DNA of 64,000 nucleotides from Phyllostachys edulis (taxonomy: Eukaryota > Streptophyta > Magnoliopsida > Poales > Poaceae), in assembly GCA_036346405.1 (NCBI GenBank), contig CM070563.1:18085022-18149021 (forward strand), read 5' to 3'. Position 1 is the stretch's first letter, and each line of letters begins with the position of its first letter. The notes beneath the pieces are model-generated. The model ran no database searches, had not been told where the DNA came from, and saw nothing but the letters and a program-made list of their open reading frames with translations. The translations under genes and the position numbers were made by a program. Positions 11,700 through 24,100 of this stretch are shown one piece after another.

Positions 11700-11931
11700 A
11701 GGGTGAGCAGTAGTCCACGATAGGTTGTAGGCTCAGAAAGAGTAGCGACTACGGTCAGTAACACTCGGGAGGCTGACGAAGACGACGATCACAAAGATCG
11801 TATCTTGGATGAGAAGGTGGAACAAGACCCATCAATGATAGAGAAGGAGAGCTAGGAACAGGGCCTAGCAAAATCAGAGGCTCAACTGGAGAAGGAGTAG
11901 GCTGAGGACGGCGAGAGTAGTGCAGCGGAAA
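11700..11931 (-). pseudogene. copia integrase-RT linker, distal part
   Basis: Low-complexity Pro/Ser-rich linker sequence between integrase and RT. Its motif 'aggctcaactggagaaggagtaggctgaggacg' is repeated in diverged form at 14210-14245, so the linker contained an internal duplication. It is cut at 11931 by the solo LTR. Confidence 0.65.
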
Positions 11932-14131
11932 TGTAACACCCCAACCAACATGAGCCTGGAATGCTACTAAAGAAAACATAACATAATTATAACTAAGATT
12001 TTCCTCCTCATTTCAGCAGAATCTCATTTGCAACTTTTAACATTCGAGGAGATTAATAAGCTTCTAACAGAAATCTAAGTATGATAAAACGGTAACAGTC
12101 TTAAAGATAACAATCATAAAGATTACCATGGAGTCCATCTGACTCTTATTACAATTAATAAAAAAAACATCTCGAAGGGTGGACATAAAAACTGAAATAT
12201 TATGTTCTAGGATTCTCCAATTCAACTTAAGTTGCTGATTTATTAAGACTGGTGTCTAATTGAAGTGAAGAGTGCATCTGATGATTCTAGCCCTTCCCAT
12301 GCATGACATCCTCACAAAGGGGTACCTAAAATAAATAAACAAACAACAAGCATGAGTTGAAGACTCAGCAAAGTACAATTAAGACAATAGACCAAATCTC
12401 ATAAAAAACTTTACTTCTGTCCCAATCAATCATCCAAAATAATATCACAACATTTCAACTATCATTGCCGTGCAATGCAAATGCCACAAATGCACATACT
12501 TTTCTCTTTTGCATTTACCGGTAATGTGGAGTAGGCATCTGTCGATGCATACCCATGCCTATGCCTTCTAGCACAGGGACCTCAAGCCCACACTCCATCA
12601 GTGTGGGGACCTCATGCCCGTCTAAAACATGACTAGGACCTCAAATATATCAACACTTGGCTACCACATAGTCTAAGACTCAAGGATAGTGTAATGATGC
12701 ACATGAGCCACTACACTTAATCAGCATATGCATGTAACAACAACTGTAGGCTATGAATAAAAATTCACAATCACAAAGCATTAACATTCCATGAATAATA
12801 ATCAACATGGGCATGTAACATCAACTTTAAGGCTATGAATAAGAATTCACAATCACAAAGCATTAACATTCCATGAATACTAATCAACATATTCTACCCA
12901 CTATTGTACTTGCCTCAACCGTGTGGAGTAGGATGACGGGAAGAGGGTGCTATCCCCGGATTCACACCACTATCCGAACAATTAATAATCACACTAAGGA
13001 GACATTCCAGAGCATACAACATTACATAAAAAATTACATAACTATCTATGCTCCTAAGCACAACCCAAAACATCGTTTACCCCTGAACATTGTTCTGTCC
13101 CAAAACAAGGCAGTCATCTTCCAAAAATCTTATCTTTTCTTCTCTTTACCCAAAAATAGTGTTCTTAAATTTTCTGGAAAGCTTACGGAATTACCAAAAT
13201 TAATCTTGTTGGTCAGATTCCCTAATTTTGTAATTCACTATTCTTACTAAACAGATTATAATGACTACCAGAATCTAGCAGATATTCCGGGTAGTAGAAC
13301 TAAAACATTCATAACTTTCAATACGTTTATCCAAAAATTACTTTCTTGAGCTATCTGGAAACCTTATGAAATCACCTACAATATTCATGTTGGTGAGATC
13401 CTCTAATTATTTTGTTAACTAATTTTTGTCATCTAATTAATACAACCTGCCAGAATCCTGACAGAACTTCTGGACAGCAGTGTTGCAAAATCCATAACTC
13501 AAGATCCGTTCATCCAAACAACGTGATCCAGGATTCTATGGAAAGCTAAAGATGTTACCCACAAATATCTAAGAAGTTATAAATCCAAAATTCACAATTT
13601 CAGGACTAAAACCTACAGCGCACTACCAACTGCAAACAATCGATCCACTACCCGATGTCACCAAATCACAAAACTAATAAACAAAGCAAGGAGATCTGAG
13701 GGTCACCCTTTAAGAACGCGATGAAAACTGCTGAAGAATCCATGAAATCTCCCTTCCCTCTCCCTTTTCCCGCCTCCCCTTCCTTTCTTCCTTGGACGGC
13801 AACACCCACAAGAGGCTTCTCCCTCCTTTCTTCTTCTTGGCGGCGGCAACAACACGGAGGATGGCGCCATGAGAGGAGGAGCAGGGGTGGAGGCATCTTG
13901 TAGCATGGATCTACTGTAGCATATGGTGGCTAGGGTTTGGTGCCCCCTTCCCTTGCCTTCTAGTGGGCTACCAACCCACTCATGGATCTTGCGCCACTAT
14001 GGCCGGCTCCCCTCCTCTCAAATATGGGTTGGCGGCCCATTCCTCTCCTAAAATTCTGAATTTTTCTTTCTAATTCTATTTAATTGCAGTACTAATCACT
14101 TATTTGTTTTATGCTTAAACGAGATGTTACA
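11932..14131 (-). mobile_element. Solo LTR, 2200 bp, inserted in copia
   Basis: Termini TGTAACACCCC and GAGATGTTACA on the plus strand. Left flank GGAAA (11927-11931) and right flank GGAGA (14132-14136) form a duplication with one mismatch; the diverged duplicate of the copia linker at 14262-14275 shows that the ancestral base was A. Landmarks in reverse (actcagcaaagta 12365, tgtacttgcctcaacc 12906) show minus orientation. Its end resembles the solo LTR at 24964-27178 (tagcattc.aggttcatgttgg...gggtgttaca), so the two are one family. A GC-rich leader lies at 13690-13960. Confidence 0.85.
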
Positions 14132-14350
14132 GGAGAGGGTGGAATCTCAACAAAAAAGCTCAAAGAAACCTCCAGACGAGAGCTGGAAACAGGCCCCAAT
14201 AAAGACTGAGGCTCAACTGAAGAAAGGGTAGACCGAGAACAGTGAGAGTAGTGCAACGGAAAAGGTGGAATCTCAACAAAAGAGCTGAAAGGAGATCGAC
14301 TTAACAAGAGAATCCAAGCTGTCAGCAGGGGCACGAGGGAGTAAGGTTGG
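14132..14350 (-). pseudogene. copia integrase-RT linker, proximal part
   Basis: Continuation of the copia linker between two insertions. It contains twice the block 'ggtggaatctcaacaaaa.agct' (14138 and 14269). It restarts in integrase-side sequence at 24451 once the 10.1-kb element is removed. Confidence 0.7.
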
Positions 14351-15699
14351 TGTAACACCCTGGCTATGCGGAAACCAAGATGTTACCTAAAAGTCTAACA
14401 TACAACAACAATACTAAATAATTTCCACCATAACATGAAGAATGAAAATATCAGTCGTCAACATCTATTTAAACCATCAACCAATCATTCATACATGAAT
14501 GATATAAACTAATATTCAACCTAGCACAATCTATGATTACTCAATAGAAGCATTTCATCTAGCAATTTAACTCCTACTGAACCAACAATTTAGCCAAGTA
14601 ATACTAAGACCATTCTCTAAAATTCGGCAGAACCTCCTTTGTATAGGTGGCTATACCAGGGGTTCTAACATTCTAATATAGCATCAATCAATATTTTCCA
14701 AAAATCCAATTTCAAACTAATCATCACAGATCACCCAAAATATATATGCTAAACAACTAAAGCCTAAATCAAAGAGCATCCGTTAGCAAATAGATACAAC
14801 TCAAGCAGCAAAGGTCCTCAAAATAACGAGGATGGTTGAATAATCAACTCAAACTTTCTAATTCAACAACTAGAATTAAATGAACTTAAACCACGAGGAA
14901 ATTAGAACATAGCTAGATCATCCATGATCACAATCAAACACCCACCACGAAGGATGGTCACAAACTAAAACTAAAGCAGTTATCAAGAATATGAATTGTG
15001 GATAATTGGACTAGTTTATTCATTGTGGTTTGTGTTTATGTGATGTGCACCAGTCTACCCCTTCCCATGCATGTCGCTACCTCGAGAGGTACCTAGCAAG
15101 CACAACACAGCAAGTGTGAGTCCACGACTCAACAAAGTGCAATAGCAAATCAAACATAGCATCATAAGTAGCCAAAGGGATTAAACAATTCCATCATGAA
15201 TAGCAGCATTATATACCACAAACACATATCTTATGATAGCATCATAATTAGTCAGAGGGAACAAATAATCCCATCATGAACACAGCATTGAATGCTAAAC
15301 AAACAAATCCATCTTATGTAGAAATGCGATGATCATGTCATGAATGCGATGATCACATCTTTGCAATTACCGGTAATGCCGAGTAGTGTATCCATCGATA
15401 CATACTCTAAGCCTGTGCCCTCTAGGCACAGGGGATCCAAAGCCCACACTCCAAGTCATGTAACTTTCTCACCGACTGACCGGGACTAGTTACATGACTT
15501 TCCCGAATGTGGGGACCAAAGCTCCGTCCAATGCATGATGGGGACCTAACGCCCATCCAATGCCCGACGGGACCTCAAGGAAACAACCCTTGGCTACCAC
15601 GTAGTCCAAGGTTCAGAAATGAATGTAATGATGCAAATGCACATGTCCGTTGTCATTATCATGATTCATCATTGTCATCAATAACAAGGTAGCCTCATT

Positions 15700-15960
15700 G
15701 CTCACCTTGGCCCATCATTCTTGCCATCAACATGTAACCATTACCATGTAAATATCATCATTTAAACATTGCCATGTAAGCATTCTCATGTAAACTCCAC
15801 CATGTAAGCGTAATCATATAAACCTTAGCATGCATCGTCATGTAAACATTTCCTTATAAGCCTCATCACATAAGCATCATCATAAAAACACCATCATTAA
15901 ACTATGGCATTTAGGCTCATCATCATTACCAAGCAACCATCAACATCAATCAACTATGGC
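15700..15960. repeat. Short 'catgtaaac/catcat' repeats in the LTR
   Basis: About fifteen degenerate copies of a 15-20-bp unit of the form 'catgtaa.c.t...catc'. The same array occurs at 22470-22700 in the other LTR. Probably slippage-derived. Confidence 0.6.
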
Positions 15961-16519
15961 ATTCATCAAGTATATGATATGATAACTCATTAATAATACT
16001 TGCACTTGCCTCAACCGTCAGAAAGAAGACAAAACAAAGGCGAGAATGCTCTAGCGCGGGGTTCACCACCACCTCTAGTGCGACACGGCAATGACAAAGT
16101 GTGAGGCGGCTATAGTATACAACATTCATCGTGTGCGATCCGATCAAGAGAATCACGATCCTCATTGGAACCAAGACTCACATTCACCACGGATGTCATG
16201 TTCAATCCAGATTAACATGTGTGCAAGAATTGGCAATGTGTGGTTGTTCAAATGTTCAATGGCCAACTATAAATGATACTTAAAACACTCTATGACGTCG
16301 ACATGAAATACTAATATCCATAATTATATTTCACATATTTGGTTGCTAGGTTAGATGAAACCGGTGGTGATGGCATAAATTATAGAAATTACCTTCCTTA
16401 GGGAAAAAGAAGAAAGTGCACAACACTTCATTTGCGAGTTCCATTGATTTGACGAAACATGACCTCTGCATATCATTGACATTTGTTTGTTGGTCGACAT
16501 CGAGAACCGAAAATGAACC

Positions 16520-16965
16520 AAGAAGCCCTTACACCCAAGTCGTAATCTTTGCCTTGCCCTTTGAGATTTAACGACATAATTCTTTGGCTTTATATCTCTA
16601 TGCACTAGATGTCTTACTTCTTGCAAGTAGTCGAGACCAAGTAATACTTTCGGTAGCCTATGTGCAAGAAGCTGGTTCGGTATAGATTTCTTGACCTTTA
16701 TAACATCTGCTAAGGATCCACCATCCATGTATTCAAGAGAAATGCTTTTAGTCGAGAATTAGGCATGTAAAATGCCCTCTGGAATTCTACTAAACCGGGA
16801 TAGCAACATGCTTCACATAATGTTCTCATCGCATTAATTTGTTGCCTCTTCTCCTTATCAATTCATTTATCTTCTTCTGGCCAAAATCCTATGGTGGTAT
16901 AAAAAATAGCTCTCTGCACAACACTTGCTAGCACCATTACTAATGGGACCAAATATGCGTATCAA
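16520..16965 (-). pseudogene. MAP kinase kinase (MKK3-like) fragment inside the left LTR
   Basis: Minus-strand reading gives the start of a kinase domain without introns: a glycine-loop segment near 16930-16950, then EYMDGGSLADVIKVKKSIPN (about 16690-16745), KVLLGLDYLQEVRHLVHRDIKPKN (about 16570-16650) and NLKG...LGV in a shifted frame near 16530-16570. The MDGGSLAD and HRDIKP blocks are typical of plant MAPKKs, closest in my memory to MKK3. Only subdomains I to about VII are present; activation loop and C-lobe are missing. Frameshifts make it non-functional. It lies in sense with the LTR, downstream of the GC-rich leader, so an LTR transcript would contain it. Confidence 0.85.
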
Positions 16966-16999
16966 GAGGGCACATCGGCATGCCTTCTCGCTAGACTCG

Positions 17000-17540
17000 C
17001 ACTCATCGGCATCGTGAGAAGATTCCAAACTTTGATGCCCTCATCTTGAGACCAGTGCTGGAGCCGAGAGCATCGCCAAGGAGGCCGAGCCAAGCCAGAG
17101 GCACGCGGGACGAGGCGGGCGGCGTCCTTGGCGGCGCTTAGGCCGTTATGGAGGCCGGGAGACCAGCGGCGGCAAAAAGCATCCCGGCGAGGGTGAAGAC
17201 AGTGCTCACCGATCGCGTACACACGCACGAAACCCACAGCTGCCCCTTGGGGGAGAAACGCCGAGGAGGAGAGACAGGTGGTTGCCTTAGAAGGAGAGCG
17301 GTGGAGGGCAGCGCAGGGCGGTGAGGAGAGCGTCTGACGGCCCCATCCTGATGAGGAAATCGCCTGAGGAAGAGGCGGCGGGACAAGTGATGTTGGAGGA
17401 GGACTCGGAGGAGGACCGGAAGGGCGGCTGACCAATAGCGGGGGGTTGCAAGTGTTGTGGCGGGGGGAGTTAGGAAGGAAAGGTTCTAGGGGTTTGTGGT
17501 GGCTAGGAGGAGAAATGATTGGGGTTTTAGGGTTTGGTTG
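17000..17540 (-). other. GC-rich leader of the left LTR
   Basis: High-GC, Pro/Ser/Arg-rich open frames (for example the minus frame 16962-17633) occupy this stretch. The same composition in the same place occurs in the right LTR (23790-24240) and in the solo LTR at 3780-4680. I read this as untranslated leader of the LTR family rather than a gene. An origin in captured GC-rich exon sequence is possible, because a segment reading KVWNLLTMPMS.SLARRHAD joins it directly to the kinase fragment. Confidence 0.5.
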
Positions 17541-17699
17541 CATTCCCGCCCTTTTTAGCCTAGCTTCCCTTTTGGGCCTAACGCCGTAGGCCGAAAGCCC
17601 ACGGTCCAAGATCTCTAAATTAAGCCTGAACACCCCTCTTTAAACCTTTAATTCTTTTTCTAATACATTATCCTCTGTAAAGCGGAATAGGATATTACA

Positions 17700-17719
17700 T
17701 TCTACCCCTTAAACAGAAT
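17700..17719 (-). other. Polypurine tract of the 10.1-kb element
   Basis: Minus strand reads TTTAAGGGGTAGAA immediately before the 3' LTR. This is the site that primes plus-strand DNA synthesis, and it fixes the orientation. Confidence 0.8.
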
Positions 17720-20700
17720 TTGACCCCGAATTCTACTCAAAAGAACATCTACAATTGAAATTAACAGTAACCAATTGCAGGCAATCTGAACCCGTGTATG
17801 GATCCAAGACGGTCCTAGCAATACGCCAACTTCCTAATCCCCACAATAGACAAAGATGAACCAATGCACCTTGAGCCAACTACCCCTTTGGTACCTAAGC
17901 ACACAACAGAACTCGCTCTACACCACTCTTTTGTAACCAGAACCCAAATGAAAATAACAGGTTCTCATCGCAACTATGAAACAGCAACTTTACACCAAAA
18001 GGGTCAAACTCAAAAGCGAAAATTCATCATGAAATCCCTTCCACTTTCTAAGAAGACAATTTACAAATAAACACCACATAAGCCGAAAGAGCAACCGCTT
18101 AAACACCAAATCAAATGCTTCCTTTCTTCTTTCTGGACTGATAAAGACCACCCAGGCTAACAAAGAGCCAAGCTCAAATTGCGAAAGACATCCGTCAACA
18201 ACACAAAGCTCATACAAGCATAAAGAAAACTCTTCACTGCCTTCTTTTTCTTAGTTTCTCTTTTAGGTATACAATTCCTCTCAAACCTTGGAATTTGAAT
18301 TCATCACATCCTACACAAGTTCAAATCTCTTAACTTAGCATCCTCAAAGATATGCTCAATCCAAAATACATCATCCACCCTTTATGGACAGGCTCTATTG
18401 ATCCCACCAAAAATACTCTAGACAACTCCTTCTAACGAAATTAATTTGACAGATGGCACTCAAAGCACCTCGAAAAAGGTTTCACTCAATCGCATCACCT
18501 CAAACTTTTAAGATAAACAATTCGGAATCCTCGATACACACGCTCATGTACTACATCAGAAGGGTTCTATCAATAATCATTTCCACTGCTCAGGATACAC
18601 CACAATTCTACTTTCTCTACATACAATCATTGGGCGACCAAAAGTCTGACATAAAAATGCAAAGCCCAAAGTTAACCTCCAAGACCTCTACAACGAACTT
18701 CCCTTATAACAGATAGACAAAATCATCGGATTAAATCTCTAATCATTCACACAATGCCAACATACTTACTCAATAACCTCATCATGGAAACAGGTTCCTA
18801 ACCAAATCACTTCCACAAAGACTATTACTCTCAGAGGGTTACCCAACAAGACCGAGTCATTCTTGATATTAAATCAACCTTTCCTGCTATCCCATTAATT
18901 GCTGCAACGATCAAATTACTTTGGAGTCAGAATCCCATTAAACCTCATCATCATGAATCACAAGCACAACCCCGCATTAACAACACAATCGCGACACTCT
19001 ATGACTTGATCAAGATTTCCATATTTCCAACGATCCCAATAGTTCAACATAAACTAGGGCTCTGGAAATACACTTTACCATAGGTTTTACTTGGTCGCAA
19101 CACCCATCAATTGAACTTCAGCAACAATCATACCATTTGAATCAAATTTTCCTCCAAGAGGTACAGGTCGAGACCAATTCATCTTCTACTACTCCTCCAA
19201 TCATTGGGTAGCAAAATCTCACCACTTCAAGTTCTTAACCACCACCAAACAGTTGCCAATTTTCACTCTGAAAACTTTGCAACACAAAAAGGTTGATCCT
19301 TTCTCAAAAGGAGGCGAACAAGGACATCTTTCGTCACACAGGAAAACGTTGCTCCTCACAGCGAGCACGAAACCAAAAGAAATAACTGATAATGATGATC
19401 TTGGAAAATGAAAGTTATGTTCACGGACGGAGGCACACCTCCCTCAAAAAGGAATAGCGAATAACAACCAATAAGTAAAGGACATTGCGATTGAAACTCG
19501 ATACTCTTGCGCGAACAGAGCAGAAAGTTTAGGCACGTTTCAATAACCACAAGTTACAAAACTTGACTTCAATCCTCAAATACTCCTACTGCACACTAGT
19601 GCCAAGAATCCTCAAACTTTATTACCCCATCCAAAAACTTTCCGAAAGAATCGCAAGCCACTGGGTTGAAACAAATTTATTTTAACAAGATCATAATATG
19701 CAATAGCGATTTCACAAGGTACGCTATCAAAGACCACTTACAAAATTTATCTACTCAACGGTTGGTGTGCTCAACACCAACTTCAGCTCTCTCTATCAAT
19801 TAACCCTTGTATTAGTCATGTGTGTAAATATAATGCTAATTTCTATTTGCAATCACACAACCATTTGTAAACGTAGATTCAACATCGCACCTTATGTCTA
19901 ACATAATTTCTATAAAACAAGGTTTCACACATTGACACACCAACATCCATCTAGTCCTTTATACAGGTTTCAACAATTTTAGCATGTCAGGAATTAGGTA
20001 AATCTAGCATTTATGTAAGATCATCAAATAGATGTTTACAAGATAGATTCAGATTGATATTCACCCTCCTTAGTGACCCTGTTGATCCTAATCAGGAACA
20101 AATATGTTATAAATCACATCTCGTCAATCAATCAATACAAGGCGGCAATAAATTAACTAGCTACGCTACCGAGGACATCAGTTAAGATTAATTATGCATG
20201 CTAAAGACCCAACTTGATGTCATAAGCATTATCAATTATCTTCTTTACTTACTGTTTCTCACTTACCATCACAAAACTTTGCAAAGGGTTTTGACACTTT
20301 CATTTTCAAAGAAAAGGTTCTAAACTCCAACTTTCCAACTACTCCAAAAGAAATGAGTAGACTCAAACTTTCTTCAATGAAGTTTGTAAAAGATAATTTC
20401 TATTATCCAAAATACCAAACAAATCACCATATCACATTTTTCAACAAGAAAGGTAGGACTTTCATAGAAAAGAACATTCTCATAAATCAACTATGTTAAT
20501 AATCAGCAAAACAGCTCGTTATTAAGGAGATCAAAGGTTTGCTTTAAGAATCCAATAAAGACCGATGAACTCCTCTCAACAGCATAGACCCACTAATCCA
20601 AGAAGACTCATCCACCGCATCTGAACAAGAACAACCATTCCAAATTCAAGGAAGACAAAAATCTTCCCAAGGAGACTCATACTCGAGCGGTGATGCAACA

Positions 20701-21098
20701 CAGCAACCCTGGGCTACAACCACAAACTAAATCTCTCTTCATCTACTATAATAACATATAATAACCATATAGACATATCATAAGTATTCATAATAATTTC
20801 ATAACAACAATGCTCAAAGCGAAATAACGAAAATGTAAATGCAATGCTTGACCCATTCCCATCTTCTTTGTTCACAATGTGTCAATTTAATATTAGGACT
20901 GTCTATTTATAAGGTGACTGAAATTTTCTTAAGCATAAGTCACCTTTTTTAACCATTGGATCAATATCCAATCATGTAGCACTTCTGATCTCTACACAAA
21001 TCCAATGGCCACAACAAGTGACTTAAACTTAAGAAATTTTCAGCGACTTAAAACTAGCAAGACTATTTAATATTTCAACTACCACGGATCTAAAGCCC
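17720..21098. other. Internal domain of the 10.1-kb element, no coding potential
   Basis: About 3.4 kb of AT-rich sequence with stops in all frames. The longest open frames (17864-18070, 18453-18716, 19356-19550) show no protein resemblance. I looked for RT (YVDD, GLKQAP, MPFGL), integrase and CCHC motifs and found none. Confidence 0.75.
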
Positions 21099-21110
21099 GC
21101 TCTGATACCA
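21099..21110 (-). other. Primer binding site, tRNA-iMet
   Basis: Minus strand reads TGGTATCAGAGC, the 12-base complement of the initiator tRNA-Met 3' end, two bases inside the 5' LTR at 21113. Confidence 0.92.
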
Positions 21111-21112
21111 AC

Positions 21113-24100
21113 TGTAACACCCCGGCTATGCGGAAACCAAGATGTTACCTAAAAGCCTAACATACAACAACAATACTAAATAATTTCCACCATAACATGA
21201 AGAATGAAAATATCAATCGTCAACATCTATTTAAACCATCAACCAATCATTCATACATGAATGATATAAACTAATATTCAACCTAGCACAATCTATGATT
21301 ACTCAATAGAAGCATTTCATCTAACAATTTAACTGCTACTGAACCAACAATTTAGCCAAGTAATACTAAGACCATTCTCTAAAATTAATGAACCTCCTTT
21401 GTATAGGTGGCTATACCGGGGTTCTAACATTCTAATATAGCATCAATCAATATTTTCCAAACATCCAATTTCAAACTAATCATCACAGATCACCCAAAAT
21501 ATATATCTTTGAACAACTAAAGCCTAAATCAAAGAGCATCATTAGCAAATAGATACAACTCAAGCGACAAGGTCCTCAAAATAACGAGGATGGTTGAATA
21601 ATCAACTTGAACTTTCTAATTCAACAACTAGAATTAAATGAACTTAAACCGCGAGGAAATTAGAACATAGTTTGGATCATCCATGATCACAATCAAACAC
21701 CCACCACGAAGGATAGTCACAAACTGAAACTAAAGCGGTTATCAAGAATATGAATTGTGGATAATTGGACTAGTTTATTCATTGTGGTTTGTGTTTACGT
21801 GATCTTGCAGATCTACCCTTCCCATGTATGTCATTTGTCTCGAGAGGTACCTAGCAAGCACAACACAGCAAGTGTGAGTCCACGACTCAGCAAAGTGCAA
21901 TAGCAAATCAAACATAGCATCATAAGTAGCCAAAGGGATTAAACAATTCCATCATGAATAGTAGCATTATATACCACAAACACATCTCTTATGATAGCAT
22001 CATAATCAGTCAGAGGGAACAAACAATCCCATCATGAACACAGCATTGAATGCTAAACAAACAAATCCATCTTATGTAGAAATCGATGATCATGTCATGA
22101 ATCGCATTCTTCACATCTTTGCAATTACGATAATGCCGAGTAGTGTATCCGTCGATACATACTCTAAGCACATGCCCTCTAGGCACGAGGGATCCAAAAC
22201 CCACACTCCAAGTCATGTAACTTTCTCACCGACTGGCCGGACTAGTTACATGACTTTCCACGAATGTGGGGACCAAAGCTCGTCCAATGCATGATGGGGC
22301 CTAACGCCCATCCAATGCACAGCAGAGACCTCAAGAAACAACCCTTGGCTACCACGTAGTCAAGGTTGAAATGAATGTAATGATGCAAATGCACATGTCC
22401 GTTGTCATTATCATGATTCATCATTGTCATCAATAACAAGGTAGCCTCATTGCTCAGCTTGGCCCATCATTCTTGCCATCAACATGTAACCATTACTATG
22501 TAAATATCATCATTTAAACATTGCCATGTAAGCATTCTCATGTAAGCTCCACCATGTAAGCGTAATCTTATAAACCTTAGCATGCATCGTCATGTAAACA
22601 TTTCCCTGTAAGCCTCATCACATAAGCATCATCATAAAAACACCATCATTAAACTATGGCATTTAGGCTCATCATTACTACCAAGCAACAGTCAACATCA
22701 ATCAACAGTGGCATTCATCAAGTATATGATATGATAACTCATTAATAATACTTGCACTTGCCTCAACCGTGAGAAAGAAGACAAAACAAAGGCGGAATGC
22801 TCTGGCGGGGGGTTCACCACCACCTCTAGTGCGACCACGGCAATGGCGATTAATGGGCGACTCTGATATACAACATTCACGTATGCGATCCGATCAAGAG
22901 ATAGCGATCCTCATTGGAACCAAGACTCACATTCACCACGGATGTCATGTTCAATCCAGTTAACATGTGTGCAAGAATTGGCAATGTGTGGTTGTTCAAA
23001 TGTTCAATGGCCAACTATAAATGATACTTAACACACTCTATGGCGTCGACATGAAATGCTAATATCCATAATTATATTTCACATATTTGGTTGCTAGGTT
23101 AGATGAAACCGTGTATCGATGGCATAAATTATAGAAGTTACCTTCCTTAGGGAAAAAGAAGAAAGTGCACAACACTTCATTTGCAGGTTCCATTGATTTT
23201 ACAAAACATGACCTCTGCATATCATTGACATTTGTTTGTTGGTCGACATCGGAGAACGAAAATGAACCAAGAAGCCCTTACACCCAAGTCTGTAATCTTT
23301 GCCTCGCCCTTTGAGATTTAACGACATAATTCTTGGCTTTATATCTCTATGCACTAGATGTCTTACTTCTTGCAAGTAGCGCAGCCAAGTAATACTTTCG
23401 GTAGCCTATGTGCAAGAACTGGTTCGGTATAGATTTCTTGACCTTTATAACATCTGCTAAGGATCCACCATCCATGTATTCAAGAGAAATGTTTTTAAGT
23501 CGAGAATCGGGCATGTAAAATGCCCTCTGGAATTCTACTAAACCAGGATAGCAACATGTTTCACATAATGTTCTCATCTCATTCAAATTTGTTGCCTCTT
23601 CTCCTTATCAATTCATTTATCTTCTTCGGGCCAAAATCCTATGGTGGTATAAAAAATAGCTCTCTGCAACACTTTGCTAGCACCATTACTAATGGGACCA
23701 AATATGTGTATCAAGAGAGGCACATCGGCATGCCTTCTCGCTAGACTCGGACTCATCGGCATCGTGAGAAGATTCCAAACTTTGATGCCACCATCTTCAA
23801 ACCCAGTTGGAGCGAGAGGCATCGGCGCCAATGAGGCGAGCGAGCCAGGAGGCTCATGAGGGACGAGTCTTGGCGGCGTCATTGGCGGTGCTAGGCGTCT
23901 TGAGGCCGGAGACCGACGGCGGCAAAAAACATCCCGATGAGGGCGAAGACGGTGGTCGCCGATCGCGTACCATCTTGGCGTGAGGAGCCACAGATGGCTG
24001 CCCTTGGGGAAAAAAGCCGGGAGGGAGAGCAGGGGTGGCGGCTGCCCTAGAAGGAGAGCGGTGGAGGATGGCCGGCCGAGGAGAAAGCGTGGCGGCGCCG

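Larger units (their letters stand above)
14351..17699 (-). repeat. 3' LTR of the 10.1-kb element (3349 bp)
   Basis: Plus-strand ends TGTAACACCCTGG and GATATTACA. It aligns over its full length with 21113-24450. It holds, from its transcriptional 5' end, a GC-rich leader (17000-17540), the kinase fragment (16520-16965), then AT-rich sequence with many short 'catcatgtaa' repeats (15700-15950), and the 'actcaacaaagtgc' block (15127). Confidence 0.93.

Noticed and set aside
13666..13906. Short Pro/Leu and Arg/Gly frames near 13.7-13.9 kb
   Set aside because: Leader of the 11932-14131 solo LTR; equivalent composition at the same place in related LTRs.
16351..16728. A functional MAP kinase kinase gene
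   Set aside because: It sits inside an LTR, is duplicated in the other LTR, lacks the activation loop and C-lobe, and is frameshifted.
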